Assembly (NCBI GenBank): GCA_013214885.1
Contig: JABSRS010000011.1
Coordinates: forward strand, 4,824 to 21,941
DNA length: 17,118 bases
Direction of reading: 5' to 3'
DNA from: Gammaproteobacteria bacterium
Lineage (GTDB): Bacteria > Pseudomonadota > Gammaproteobacteria > Enterobacterales > Psychrobiaceae
The translations under genes were made by a program, and so were the position numbers. Position 1 is the stretch's first letter, and every line of letters starts with the position of its first letter. Under the pieces are notes generated by a model that saw only the letters and a program-made list of their open reading frames with translations, was not told where the DNA came from and ran no database searches. Shown here in pieces: positions 7,836-15,842 of the stretch.

Positions 7836-7867
7836 AAAAAGCCGAGATTTTTAATCTCGGCTTTTTT
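7836..7867 (+). terminator. Rho-independent terminator of folD
   Basis: GCCGAGATT (7841-7849) pairs perfectly with AATCTCGGC (7853-7861) across a TTT loop. The stem is extended by A-run/T-run pairing (7836-7840 with 7862-7866) and the T-run reaches 7867. It lies 23 bases after the folD stop. The A-run also gives the minus strand a U-tract, so it can act in both directions and may also end the pgpA-side transcript. Confidence 0.92.
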
Positions 7868-7952
7868 ATGTTCAGGATGAACTGTATGTCACGGTGCCAT
7901 GGATGGCAAGGAGTGACGATGTTTAGCTTTTCATTGTTAGCAGTAGTTTTTC

Positions 7953-8144
7953 TCAGCCCTTTGTTTTAGTTTTAGCCCTGTTACTTAGCATGCGTTGAAC
8001 AATCAACACTAACACCGCCAAAGCACACCAAACCATCAGTAACATAGCTACTAATATCGGGATTGGCAGCGAGCTAAAAATAGCCAGCAGTATAAAAACT
8101 AAAATAAGGGAGATAAACAACCAATGAGTTGGAATGTTACGCAT
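7953..8144 (-). CDS. Small two-helix membrane protein, unknown function
   Basis: 63 residues from the ATG at 8144. A longer reading from 8192 would overlap pgpA by 40 bases and is less likely. Two hydrophobic helices are clear, about residues 8-24 (WLFISLILVFILLAIFS) and 28-50 (PIPILVAMLLMVWCALAVLVLIV), followed by a strongly basic tail (R, K-rich) that predicts a cytosolic C-terminus by the positive-inside rule. No family is recognised. It begins eight bases after the pgpA stop, with a weak GAG element before the ATG, so it probably depends on transcription and translation coupled to pgpA. It is the last gene of the ribH-nusB-thiL-pgpA run; the folD terminator, active in both directions, lies beyond it. 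Confidence 0.6.
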   Translation of the reverse strand: MRNIPTHWLFISLILVFILLAIFSSLPIPILVAMLLMVWCALAVLVLIVQRMLSNRAKTKTKG

Positions 8145-8152
8145 AACGGTCT

Positions 8153-8647
8153 CTACACTAACGGATAGTAGTAATGAATGCCTTGCAAACAAATCGCAGC
8201 AAATATACCAGCCAGCACATCATCAATCATAATGCCAAAACCACCTTTAACATGACGGTCGAGCAGTTTAATTGGCCAAGGTTTCAAAATATCGAAAAAA
8301 CGAAATAGTACAAAACCGACCAATAATGCCGACCAGCTAATTGGCGCAGCAATCATCGTAATCAGCATCCCAGCCACTTCATCCCAGACAATCGCGCCGT
8401 GATCATGAACATCCATATCTTTGGCGGCTTTATCGCAAATCCAAAATCCGACCACGGTAATTACCAACGTAATTAATAGGTAAGTTGGCAGTGATAAGTT
8501 CATCATCAAATAATAGAGCGGCAGCGCGGCTAATGTACCAAAGGTACCAGGGGCTTTCGGGGCTAAACCACTACCAAATCCTAATGCCAAAAAATGAATG
8601 GGATTAGATAAGGACAGTTTAGCTAAGGCAGGATCTTGATGTTTCAA
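8153..8647 (-). CDS. pgpA: PgpA, phosphatidylglycerophosphatase A (TTG start)
   Basis: Inner-membrane phosphatase that removes the phosphate from phosphatidylglycerophosphate to give phosphatidylglycerol. 164 residues; E. coli PgpA is about 172. Family signatures are in order: SNPIHFLALGFGSGLAPKAP (14-33), the metal/phosphate region VHDHGAIVWDEVAGM (80-94), FRFFDILKPWPI (115-126) and GGFGIMIDDVLAG (135-147). Three to four hydrophobic helices are visible (about 38-48, 54-71, 95-115, 143-156). The first codon is TTG at 8647 and no ATG or GTG occurs before the conserved SNP motif, so TTG initiation is the best choice. The start overlaps the thiL stop by four bases (TTGA), which suggests translational coupling. 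Confidence 0.94.
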   Translation of the reverse strand: MKHQDPALAKLSLSNPIHFLALGFGSGLAPKAPGTFGTLAALPLYYLMMNLSLPTYLLITLVITVVGFWICDKAAKDMDVHDHGAIVWDEVAGMLITMIAAPISWSALLVGFVLFRFFDILKPWPIKLLDRHVKGGFGIMIDDVLAGIFAAICLQGIHYYYPLV

Positions 8648-9606
8648 AAGTGAACAAAGCCTTCTAATTCGAGGTTAATCTGCTTGTTGTCTCTCGCAAA
8701 TTCAACACCTTCGCCAGCGTGCATTTGACCGATACAAGTGAATGATGCCCCTGTATGCGCTAATAAAGTCTCAAGAGCGCTTAAGGCAGAGGGTGCAACC
8801 GTAAAACATAATTCGTAATCTTCACCACCAGCAAGTGCTAACGCTACAGCTTGTTCTACACTGGTGTTTGCAAGTAGTGCATCCGATAACGGTAGACTAT
8901 CAACATCAATAACGGCCTTACAGCCAGACGCCTTTGCAATGTGACCGACATCCGAAGCTAAGCCATCAGATAAGTCGATGGCTGCCGTTGCCACACCACG
9001 TAAAGCTTGACCAGCAAGTAAACGAGGCACTGGATAATAGTGTTTTTTTATCACCCGAGCTTTATCACCCTCTAACAACGATATTTTACCCGCCAAATTT
9101 TGCAAACCAAGGGCTGAATCACCTAACTGGCCAGTGACACAAATCCAATCGCCAACATTTGCACCGCTACGGGTTATTTGCTGGTTTCTGGGAATTTGAC
9201 CTTGCACCGTTAGGGTAATACTTAAGGGACCTTTGGTGACATCACCGCCAATCAGTTGAATATCATAATATTCAGCGGCCTCAAAAAAACCAGCACTAAA
9301 GGGCTCGAGCCAGTTTTCATCAACGTTGGGTAAGGTTATCGCGAGAGACACCCAGCGTGGGGTAGCTCCCATTGCGGCTAAATCACTAAGATTTACGGCA
9401 AGACTTTTATAACCAAGGGCATGGGGGGGCATATCAGGGTAGAAATGAACGCCCGATACCAAGGTATCGGTCGATACTGCTAGCAATTGATCGGCTATGG
9501 GTGCCAACACTGCGCAGTCATCTCCAATGGGAACAATGACGTCGCTGCGTTGGTTTTGACGTTTTTTAAAAAAACGCTCAATTAGATCGAATTCACCACA
9601 AGCCAT
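8644..9606 (-). CDS. thiL: ThiL, thiamine-monophosphate kinase
   Basis: Phosphorylates thiamine monophosphate to thiamine diphosphate, the last step of cofactor synthesis. 320 residues, in line with E. coli's 325. The N-terminus MACGEFDLIERFF is the family opening. Metal/ATP residues are in IGDDCAVL (27-34) and STDTLVSGVHF (45-55); then NLSDLAAMGA, QLIGGDVTKGP, TRSGANVGDWI and IDLSDGLASD, ending with GGEDYELCFT. It starts seven bases after the nusB stop and overlaps pgpA at its end, so it is in the middle of a tight unit. No strong ribosome site precedes the ATG; it probably relies on coupling to nusB. Confidence 0.96.
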   Translation of the reverse strand: MACGEFDLIERFFKKRQNQRSDVIVPIGDDCAVLAPIADQLLAVSTDTLVSGVHFYPDMPPHALGYKSLAVNLSDLAAMGATPRWVSLAITLPNVDENWLEPFSAGFFEAAEYYDIQLIGGDVTKGPLSITLTVQGQIPRNQQITRSGANVGDWICVTGQLGDSALGLQNLAGKISLLEGDKARVIKKHYYPVPRLLAGQALRGVATAAIDLSDGLASDVGHIAKASGCKAVIDVDSLPLSDALLANTSVEQAVALALAGGEDYELCFTVAPSALSALETLLAHTGASFTCIGQMHAGEGVEFARDNKQINLELEGFVHF

Positions 9607-9613
9607 CGTCGTG

Positions 9614-10030
9614 CTATTTTTGCTTACGTAAACGGGCTAAGGTCTTATCAAGCACACCGTTAACGAATTTGTGGCTGTCGTCAGCGGCAAATGATTTTGC
9701 CAACTCGATAGCTTCGTTAATGATAACTTTGAACGGCGTATCTTGTAATTCTTTAAGCTCGTAAGTAGCTAAACGAAGGATCGCGCGATCAATTTGATCC
9801 ACTTCATTGACGCCACGATTTAGATACGGGCGGTAAATATCGTCAAGTTCAAAACTGCTTTGCGTAACCCCAAGTAATAACTTGCGGAAATACTCAACGT
9901 CAACGCCTTTGATATCCTGGTTAGTCAAGAACTCAAGTTCAATTTCAGCCACGGCATTACCCGACATTTGCCATGAATAGATGGCTTGTAGGGCTAGACG
10001 GCGTGCCTTGCGGCGTTCAGATGGTTTCAT
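9614..10030 (-). CDS. nusB: NusB, transcription antitermination factor
   Basis: All-helical RNA-binding protein that with NusE (ribosomal protein S10) binds boxA of rRNA leaders and supports processive rRNA transcription. 138 residues (E. coli 139). The arginine-rich N-terminus [20 protein letters not shown] (2-21) is the boxA-RNA contact region, and [16 protein letters not shown] and [20 protein letters not shown], near the C-terminal KFVNGVLDK, are classic signatures. It lies 17 bases after ribH, which is the usual gammaproteobacterial neighbourhood. An AGGAAG site precedes the start by about 10-12 bases. Confidence 0.97.
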   Translation of the reverse strand: MKPSERRKARRLALQAIYSWQMSGNAVAEIELEFLTNQDIKGVDVEYFRKLLLGVTQSSFELDDIYRPYLNRGVNEVDQIDRAILRLATYELKELQDTPFKVIINEAIELAKSFAADDSHKFVNGVLDKTLARLRKQK

Positions 10031-10047
10031 AGCTACTTTTCTTCCTA

Positions 10048-10518
10048 TTATGCGTCTAGTTGACGCATTACGTTAATCATTTCTAAGGCACTAAGCGCTG
10101 CTTCGCCACCTTTGTTTCCTGCTTTAGTTCCGGCACGTTCAATTGCTTGTTCGATGGTATCAGTGGTTAGAACACCGAAAGCAACAGGAATTGAATACTG
10201 CATAGCAACTTGTGCTAAGCCTTTGTTACATTCACCAGCCACAAATTCAAAATGCGGAGTGCCACCACGAATGACAGCACCTAAAGTAATAATAGCGTCA
10301 AACTCACCTTTAGCAGCGACTTTTTGAGTTGCTACTGGTAATTCAACTGCGCCTGGTACACGAACCAGCGTGATATCATCTTCGCTCATGCCGCCAAATC
10401 GTTTTAATGTATCAATCGCGCCCGATACTAATGAATCAACGATGAAGCTGTTAAAACGAGAAACAACAATTGCCACCTTGGCATTTTCAACCTGAAGATT
10501 ACCTTCAATTACTTTCAT
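10048..10518 (-). CDS. ribH: RibH, 6,7-dimethyl-8-ribityllumazine synthase
   Basis: Condenses 5-amino-6-ribitylaminouracil with 3,4-dihydroxy-2-butanone 4-phosphate (made by RibB) to give the lumazine precursor of riboflavin. 156 residues, the standard length. The substrate loop [15 protein letters not shown] (20-34), [10 protein letters not shown], the phosphate-binding [17 protein letters not shown] with its catalytic histidine, and [18 protein letters not shown] are all present. It has a good AAGG ribosome site about seven bases upstream. A terminator and a 228-bp spacer separate it from ribBA, so unlike the compact upstream rib genes it probably starts its own transcript, together with nusB, thiL and pgpA. 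Confidence 0.97.
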   Translation of the reverse strand: MKVIEGNLQVENAKVAIVVSRFNSFIVDSLVSGAIDTLKRFGGMSEDDITLVRVPGAVELPVATQKVAAKGEFDAIITLGAVIRGGTPHFEFVAGECNKGLAQVAMQYSIPVAFGVLTTDTIEQAIERAGTKAGNKGGEAALSALEMINVMRQLDA

Positions 10519-10613
10519 GATTTGACCTTATTTCTATCTATATGCTGGTATGTGTATCGCCAAATACCTTGGGGATACAGCCGGAAAAAAAAGTGCCGCA
10601 ATGATAACACAGC

Positions 10614-10622
10614 ATTATCACA
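10614..10622 (-). promoter_or_regulatory. Candidate extended -10 promoter for ribH-nusB-thiL-pgpA
   Basis: On the minus strand TGTGATAAT is an extended -10 (TG, one base, then GATAAT, one change from TATAAT), about 100 bases before the ribH start. No good -35 sits at 17 bases. A TGATAA...TTATCA inverted repeat (10603-10608 and 10615-10620) overlaps it and could be an operator. A promoter is needed here because a terminator lies just upstream. Confidence 0.4.
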
Positions 10623-10692
10623 AAGCGCATTAGCATTATGCGTTAAGACTAATGAAAGTGACCAAGTTCTAACATTTGTGATTCGAACGAAC

Positions 10693-10730
10693 AAAAAAGG
10701 CAAGTTAGCTTTTGACTAACTTGCCTTTTT
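10693..10730 (-). terminator. Rho-independent terminator after ribBA
   Basis: A 15-bp perfect stem (10694-10708 with 10716-10730) around a seven-base loop is centred on GGCAAGTTAG/CTAACTTGCC. Both flanks are A/T runs, so on the minus strand six U residues follow. It begins 16 bases after the ribBA stop. It should end the nrdR-ribD-ribE-ribBA transcript and could work on either strand. Confidence 0.92.
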
Positions 10731-10746
10731 AAGCGACTAAGGTTAA

Positions 10747-11856
10747 TTATTTAGCGATGTATTCAATCACTTCCAAACCAAAACCCGATAATGCATGGTA
10801 ACGCTTCGGTGAACTTAATAAATTCATTTTACGCACGCCCAAGTCGGCTAAGATTTGCGAACCAACACCAACACGGCGCGAAGTGCCCTGCCATTTTGCT
10901 GCCACTGGCTTTTCGCCTTTATCTTCAAGTTCGAACGCTTTTAACTGCGCTAACACTTCTTCATTGGTTTGCTTATTAGCTAATAACACTAATACGCCAT
11001 TGTTTTCAGCTATCCGCGCCATCGCTTTATCTAATGGCCAGCTGCGGTTTTGACTGCGATCACTGGCTAAAATATCATTAAAGGTATTTTGTAAGTGAAC
11101 CCGTACTGTGGTAATTGCATCACTGTCGATATCACCCTTAACCATTGCATAATGCAGTTGGTCATCAATGGTATCGCGATAGGTAACTAGGTCAAACTCG
11201 CCGTAACGGGTCGGCAATTTACACTGTGATTCTTTAACGATAGTGGTTTCGTTAGCGTTACGGTATTCAATTAAGTCAGCAATGGTGCCAATTTTAATGT
11301 CATGCTGTTTAGCAAAAATTTCTAAATCAGGACGACGCGCCATGGTGCCATCTTCTTTTAGAATTTCAACAATCACGCTGGCAGGTGAACAACCAGCCAA
11401 ACGCGCTAAATCACAACCCGCTTCAGTATGACCTGCGCGTGTTAACACGCCGCCTTCTTGCGCCATCAACGGGAAAATATGTCCAGGTTGCACAATATCG
11501 GCAGCCGTCGTATCAGCACCTACTGCAGCTTCAACAGTACGAGAACGATCTGCCGCTGAAATACCTGTGGTAACTCCAGTCGCCGCTTCAATCGATACAG
11601 TAAAGTTAGTTGAGAACTGTGCTTTATTGGCATCAACCATTAATGGAAGGTTTAACAACTCGCAACGCGCTTTGGTTAAGGTTAGACAAATCAGGCCACG
11701 ACCATGAGTCGCCATGAAATTAATCCCTTGGGGAGTAATTTTGTCTGCCGCAATAATAAGGTCGCCCTCATTTTCGCGATCTTCATCGTCCATTAAAATA
11801 ACCATTTTACCCAAACGGATATCTTCAATAATTTCTTCAATTTTGTTCAAAGCCAT
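10747..11856 (-). CDS. ribBA: RibBA-like: DHBP synthase with a degenerate GTP cyclohydrolase II domain
   Basis: The N-terminal half (about 1-205) is a complete 3,4-dihydroxy-2-butanone 4-phosphate synthase, which makes the four-carbon partner used by RibH from ribulose 5-phosphate. It has [10 protein letters not shown] (23-32), THGRGLICL (50-58), ISAADRS (99-105), [17 protein letters not shown] (124-140) and H143 in GHTEAG. The C-terminal half aligns with GTP cyclohydrolase II at its ends ([24 protein letters not shown] at 328-341), but the zinc-binding Cys-Cys-Cys region after RVH is gone: [10 protein letters not shown] follows, and the only cysteine in the half is C212. GTP cyclohydrolase II activity is therefore unlikely. 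Proteins of this design (RibBX type) are known in Proteobacteria. The start has a TTAAGG ribosome site. The gene ends a unit that begins with nrdR. Confidence 0.94.
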   Translation of the reverse strand: MALNKIEEIIEDIRLGKMVILMDDEDRENEGDLIIAADKITPQGINFMATHGRGLICLTLTKARCELLNLPLMVDANKAQFSTNFTVSIEAATGVTTGISAADRSRTVEAAVGADTTAADIVQPGHIFPLMAQEGGVLTRAGHTEAGCDLARLAGCSPASVIVEILKEDGTMARRPDLEIFAKQHDIKIGTIADLIEYRNANETTIVKESQCKLPTRYGEFDLVTYRDTIDDQLHYAMVKGDIDSDAITTVRVHLQNTFNDILASDRSQNRSWPLDKAMARIAENNGVLVLLANKQTNEEVLAQLKAFELEDKGEKPVAAKWQGTSRRVGVGSQILADLGVRKMNLLSSPKRYHALSGFGLEVIEYIAK

Positions 11857-11966
11857 GATGGAACCTTAATGTGTGCTGCGTGAGTTTGCGTAATATTAAA
11901 CAAGTTGTTGCTCAATCTTATACATATGTTTGAATTAGTCCATTTTCAAGGGCTAATCGGATCTTT

Positions 11967-12617
11967 TTAACAAAAACCGCTCCGTGCGAGTAAATCCATG
12001 GTAACACTACCTCGCTGATCATCGCCCTTAACCGCAATTAAGCGTTCAAGATAACGAGCAATTTGATCAACTTCAACATTAACGACACTGCCTACTCTAA
12101 AATCGCTAATGGTTGTTTGCTGTGCGGTATGAGGCACAATAGTAAGTCGTAAACTATTCTGCTCTAAGCCATTAACTGTAAGACTGATGCCATCGATGGT
12201 GATTGAACCTTTGTGCGCAATATAGCGCATTAATTCTTTCGGGGCTTTAACCCAGTAATCGGTACTGCGACCATTATTGATGACTCGGTCAATGGTACCA
12301 ATACCATCGACATGGCCACTCACCATATGTCCGCCGAGGCGAGTTGTCGGAGTGAGGGCCTTTTCTAAATTAATTTTTTGACCAATCTTATAATGCGCAA
12401 AACCCGTGAGCTTAATGGTTTCAGATGAAACATCAGCAAAGAAACTATTTTGAGTTAATTTAACCACGGTTAAACAAATACCATTGCTGGCAATGCTATC
12501 ACCAAGCTTTACATCGCTCAAATCCAAATCGTTAGTCAGGATTTCAACATTGTAATCACTGCCACAATTTTGTAATTTAGCCAGTTTACCAACGGCTTCG
12601 ATAATTCCTGTAAACAT
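11967..12617 (-). CDS. ribE: Riboflavin synthase, alpha subunit type
   Basis: Dismutates two molecules of 6,7-dimethyl-8-ribityllumazine to riboflavin and the pyrimidine precursor. 216 residues from the ATG at 12617, which gives the invariant MFTGIIEAVG start; an earlier in-frame ATG at 12671 would overlap ribD by 44 bases and is rejected. Two lumazine-binding barrel repeats are visible: residues 1-96 (DSIASNGICLTV with C48) and about 97 onward (GGHMVSGHVDGIG, GSITIDGISLTVN, VNVEVDQIARYLERL). A ribosome site AAAGAGA precedes the start by about six bases, and the gene begins ten bases after the ribD stop. Some nomenclatures call this gene ribC. Confidence 0.95.
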   Translation of the reverse strand: MFTGIIEAVGKLAKLQNCGSDYNVEILTNDLDLSDVKLGDSIASNGICLTVVKLTQNSFFADVSSETIKLTGFAHYKIGQKINLEKALTPTTRLGGHMVSGHVDGIGTIDRVINNGRSTDYWVKAPKELMRYIAHKGSITIDGISLTVNGLEQNSLRLTIVPHTAQQTTISDFRVGSVVNVEVDQIARYLERLIAVKGDDQRGSVTMDLLARSGFC

Positions 12618-12627
12618 GATGTTCTCT

Positions 12628-13746
12628 TTAATTTTTGCGGTAGTTAGGGCTGGCGACAATTTTAATATCACGCCCGACCATCGTTAATTGTTCAATGGTC
12701 AAATCAATAATTTGAGCCATCTTAGTGATTTGCGGCAAATGAAATAAACCTTTGCCCAAATCACCAATAAGTTTCGGTGCTTGATATATCACAATTTTAT
12801 CCACCAGCTGCGCACTAAGCAAGGCACCGCTAAGTTTTGCCCCTGCCTCAACCCAGATTGAGTTAATTTGGCGCTCGGCTAATATGGCTAATACCTCGGC
12901 TAAATCAAATTGACCGCTACCTGCAATAATCAATTGCTCAACATGCGCAGGCCAATCATTAAGATCTTGGTGGCGGCGCACTAATATAATCGGCGATTCA
13001 AGAGCAATCATTTTATGAGTTGGCAGCACTTGGTTAGCGCTATCAATGACGATGCGAACAGGTTGACGCAATTGTTCTGGTGTAATGACTTGTTGCACCG
13101 AACCTAACTCGCCCCAGCGTAAATTCAAGCTTGGATTGTCCTGAATCACTGTCCCCGAGCCCGTTAAAATAGCGCAATGCTGCGCGCGATGCTGCTGAAC
13201 ATCGACTCGGGCGTCACTTGAGGTGATCCACTGGCTAGTTCCGTCATTTAACGCGGTGCAACCATCGAGGGTTACGCCGAGTTTGACCGTAACATGTGGC
13301 ATATTAGTGATCATTCGCTTAATAAATCCAGGATTAAGTGCCTGAGCTTCCGCCTCTAATAATCCAGTAACGACTTCAATGCCAGCTTGTTCTAACTTGG
13401 TGATACCACGACCTGACACTTGCGGATTTGGATCGCTCATTGCGATAACTACCCGTTTAACGCCAGCGTTAATTAAGCCATCAGCGCAGGGCGGTGTTCG
13501 CCCGTAATGGCTACAAGGCTCTAAAGTGACATAGGCGGTGGCACCTTTAGCACCCTCGCCTGCTTCCTTTAAGGCATTAACTTCGGCATGGCCTTGACCT
13601 GCTTTTTGGTGATAACCACTGCCAATCACTTGCCCATCTTTAACTAGCACACATCCAACATTAGGATTAGGTGAGGTAGTAAAACGACCAAGCTTTGCCA
13701 AATTTATCGCTTGTTGCATATATTGGCGGTCAGTGGTTTCGCTCAT
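12628..13746 (-). CDS. ribD: RibD, bifunctional pyrimidine deaminase/reductase
   Basis: Deaminates and then reduces the pyrimidine intermediate of riboflavin synthesis (two consecutive steps after GTP cyclohydrolase II). 372 residues (E. coli 367). N-terminal deaminase: HAEV with zinc ligand H53 and catalytic E55, [19 protein letters not shown] with C78 and C87 as the other zinc ligands. C-terminal reductase: [35 protein letters not shown] and the [15 protein letters not shown] loop, ending with the [14 protein letters not shown] motif. Its start ATG overlaps the nrdR stop by four bases (ATGA), so the two are translationally coupled. Confidence 0.96.
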   Translation of the reverse strand: MSETTDRQYMQQAINLAKLGRFTTSPNPNVGCVLVKDGQVIGSGYHQKAGQGHAEVNALKEAGEGAKGATAYVTLEPCSHYGRTPPCADGLINAGVKRVVIAMSDPNPQVSGRGITKLEQAGIEVVTGLLEAEAQALNPGFIKRMITNMPHVTVKLGVTLDGCTALNDGTSQWITSSDARVDVQQHRAQHCAILTGSGTVIQDNPSLNLRWGELGSVQQVITPEQLRQPVRIVIDSANQVLPTHKMIALESPIILVRRHQDLNDWPAHVEQLIIAGSGQFDLAEVLAILAERQINSIWVEAGAKLSGALLSAQLVDKIVIYQAPKLIGDLGKGLFHLPQITKMAQIIDLTIEQLTMVGRDIKIVASPNYRKN

Positions 13747-14198
13747 TCGCTGCGACCTAGTTTGGCGATTTCTTTACCAAACTCTTCAATATCTTCGAAG
13801 GCCCGATAAACCGAGGCAAAACGGATGTAAGCAACTTTATCTAACGTTCGTAGCTCATCCATCACTAAATTACCGACAAACTGTGATTCAAGCTCGCGCT
13901 CACCAGTTGCCCGCATTTTAGCTTTAATTTGATGCAGTGAGTTCTCAATTAAATCAATCCCAACTGGGCGACGCTCAAGCGAACGCAACATCCCAGCACG
14001 AAGTTTATCTTCGTTAAATGGTTCGCGAGAACCATTGGTTTTAATCACCCGAGGCATCACTAATTCTGCTTGTTCGAACGTGGTAAAACGCTCTAGACAG
14101 TCAATACACTGACGACGACGACGCACTTGGGCACCATCGGAAACCAATCTTGAATCTATTACTTTTGTTTCAGAGGTACGACAAAAAGGACAATGCAT
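13743..14198 (-). CDS. nrdR: NrdR, ribonucleotide reductase transcriptional repressor
   Basis: Zinc-ribbon/ATP-cone repressor that senses ATP/dATP and represses ribonucleotide reductase operons. 151 residues (E. coli 149). The zinc ribbon has C3, C6, C31 and C34 with the basic RRRRQC stretch used for DNA binding. The ATP-cone covers about 49-139 ([21 protein letters not shown]; ...[17 protein letters not shown]). A TAGGT ribosome site lies about seven bases before the ATG. It heads the nrdR-ribD-ribE-ribBA run; the pairing of nrdR with ribD is conserved in gammaproteobacteria. Confidence 0.97.
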   Translation of the reverse strand: MHCPFCRTSETKVIDSRLVSDGAQVRRRRQCIDCLERFTTFEQAELVMPRVIKTNGSREPFNEDKLRAGMLRSLERRPVGIDLIENSLHQIKAKMRATGERELESQFVGNLVMDELRTLDKVAYIRFASVYRAFEDIEEFGKEIAKLGRSE

Positions 14199-14228
14199 AA
14201 TTTACCTATAAAAACGTGCGCCCAAAAC

Positions 14229-14255
14229 AAAAAAATGGCCGCTGATGCGGCCATT
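14229..14255 (-). terminator. Rho-independent terminator of glyA
   Basis: On the minus strand ATGGCCGC and GCGGCCAT (14247-14254 and 14235-14242) form a perfect GC-rich stem with a four-base loop, followed by at least seven U residues (A-run 14229-14235 on the + strand). It begins about 33 bases after the glyA stop and makes glyA a single-gene transcript. Confidence 0.92.
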
Positions 14256-14258
14256 ATA
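14253..14258 (-). promoter_or_regulatory. Candidate -10 box of nrdR, abutting the glyA terminator
   Basis: A perfect TATAAT (minus strand) lies 55 bases before the nrdR start, immediately before the glyA terminator hairpin. A transcript starting about seven bases downstream would begin in the hairpin loop, include only its second arm and so escape termination. No good -35 is seen (TTCCAC at 18 bases is poor), so an activator would be needed or another site is used. Confidence 0.4.
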
Positions 14259-14287
14259 CTCATGTTAAATCAAGATGTGGAATAAGA

Positions 14288-15538
14288 TTAACCGTACACA
14301 GGTAAGCGTGCACAAATTTCCAATACTTTTGTTTTAACACCAGCAATAACGTCTTCGTTATTAACATCATCTAAGATGTCACAAATCCAGCCAGTTAGGG
14401 CTTTAGTATCGCTAACAGTAAAGCCACGACGGGTGATCGCTGGCGTACCAAGACGAAGACCAGAAGTAACAAACGGTGAGCGTGGATCATTTGGCACTGA
14501 GTTTTTATTCACAGTAATGAAGCCGCGACCAAGTGCCGCATCAGCATCTTTACCCGTGTACTCTTTACCAATTAGGTCAAGTAGCAACAGGTGGTTAGTG
14601 GTACCGTTAGATACAACTTTGTAACCACGCTCGATCAACACTTCAACCATTGCGTTAGCATTGTCTAATACAGCTTGCTGATAAACTTTGAATTCTGGCT
14701 GTAATGCTTCTTTAAATGCAACGGCTTTAGCAGCGATTACATGCATTAATGGGCCACCTTGGCCACCAGGGAATACCGCAGAGTTTAGTTTTTTCTGAAT
14801 AACTTCGTTTTCACGAGCTAAGATTAAACCACCACGAGGACCAGCAAGCGTCTTATGAGTTGTGGTTGTAACAACATCAGCAATTGGTACAGGGTTTGGA
14901 TAAAGACCCGCAGCAACTAAACCAGCAACGTGAGCCATATCAACGAATAAGTAAGCACCTACTTTGTCTGCGATATCGCGGAAACGCTGCCAATCAACAA
15001 TCCCAGAGAACGCTGAGAAACCAGCAATAATCATCTTAGGCTTATGTTCAAGTGCCAGTGCTTCAACTTCAGCGTAGTCAATATCACCTTCTTCATTTAG
15101 GCCATACTGCTTAGCATTGTATAATTTACCAGAGAAGCTAACGTGAGAACCGTGAGTTAAGTGACCACCATGCGCTAGGCTCATGCCTAAAACTGTATCA
15201 CCGTGCTCTAACAATGCTAGGAAAACAGCAGAGTTTGCTTGAGAGCCAGAGTGTGGTTGAACGTTGGCGTAATGAGCACCAAACAATTCTTTAGCACGTG
15301 CAATCGCTAAAAATTCAGCTTTATCAACATACTCACAACCGCCGTAGTAGCGCTTGCCAGGATAACCTTCGGCATATTTATTAGTTAGCTGTGAACCTTG
15401 AGCTTCTAAAACGCGTGGGCTACAGTAGTTTTCTGAAGCGATTAGCTCAATGTGTTCTTCTTGACGGGTTGTTTCTTGTGAAATAGCTTCAAACAGTTCT
15501 GGATCGAAATCGGCAATGTTCATATCGCGTTTAAGCAT
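14288..15538 (-). CDS. glyA: GlyA, serine hydroxymethyltransferase
   Basis: Pyridoxal phosphate enzyme converting serine and tetrahydrofolate to glycine and 5,10-methylene-tetrahydrofolate, the main entry of one-carbon units used by FolD. 416 residues (E. coli 417). N-terminal [43 protein letters not shown] (53-67), [20 protein letters not shown] and the lysine motif [15 protein letters not shown] with K229 as the PLP-linked lysine; C-terminal [16 protein letters not shown]. The GGAG site lies about seven bases before the ATG. It has its own terminator and a long AT-rich upstream region, so it is expressed separately from nrdR. In E. coli, PurR and MetR control glyA; I cannot identify their sites here. 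Confidence 0.97.
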   Translation of the reverse strand: MLKRDMNIADFDPELFEAISQETTRQEEHIELIASENYCSPRVLEAQGSQLTNKYAEGYPGKRYYGGCEYVDKAEFLAIARAKELFGAHYANVQPHSGSQANSAVFLALLEHGDTVLGMSLAHGGHLTHGSHVSFSGKLYNAKQYGLNEEGDIDYAEVEALALEHKPKMIIAGFSAFSGIVDWQRFRDIADKVGAYLFVDMAHVAGLVAAGLYPNPVPIADVVTTTTHKTLAGPRGGLILARENEVIQKKLNSAVFPGGQGGPLMHVIAAKAVAFKEALQPEFKVYQQAVLDNANAMVEVLIERGYKVVSNGTTNHLLLLDLIGKEYTGKDADAALGRGFITVNKNSVPNDPRSPFVTSGLRLGTPAITRRGFTVSDTKALTGWICDILDDVNNEDVIAGVKTKVLEICARLPVYG

Positions 15539-15822
15539 CGTAAGCTCCGAAAATAATTAAGGTTTAAAAAATTTGACGCTATTCTACCTCTCTAACGCCG
15601 TAAATCCTAGCCAAAATCAGCGTTTTTAAAAACAAAAAGTCTAGTGATATATTGTAATAATATGATAATGATCACACAGAGAATACTTAGGATCACCACA
15701 AGATATTTATCTCACCACGGTTAAAAACCAAATGCTTCAGTACTGTGTGTTTTTGCACAATAAAGTTTTCCCGATTCAAACGTGGTTATTTCGTGTGTGA
15801 AAAATATTGATGGGATCCCTAT
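15539..15822. other. AT-rich spacer between glyA and the IS: no gene seen
   Basis: It contains the glyA upstream region. TAGAAT (minus strand, about 40 bases before the ATG) is a possible -10 with no good -35. Around 15652-15676 GTGATATATTG...GATAATGATCAC has short GTGAT/ATCAC arms. Only very short ORFs occur, and translation of the 80 bases next to the IS in the + frames shows no transposase-like sequence. Nothing here explains the transposase fragment on the other side of the IS. Confidence 0.5.
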
Positions 15823-15842
15823 CAGGGCAAGATTACGTGTGC

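Noticed and set aside
8145..8192. Longer start for the small membrane protein at 8192
   Set aside because: It overlaps pgpA by 40 bases; the ATG at 8144 just after the pgpA stop is a better placed start.
11857..11966. Possible FMN riboswitch upstream of ribBA
   Set aside because: Only 110 bases separate ribE and ribBA and none of the conserved RFN motifs could be seen by eye.
12618..12671. Longer N-terminus for riboflavin synthase starting at 12671
   Set aside because: It would overlap ribD and adds 18 residues before the invariant MFTGIIE start that has its own ribosome site.
15652..15676. Fur-box-like GATAATGATCAC upstream of glyA
   Set aside because: Only about two of three hexamers of the consensus match and there is no iron-related gene nearby; kept only as a note in the spacer entry.
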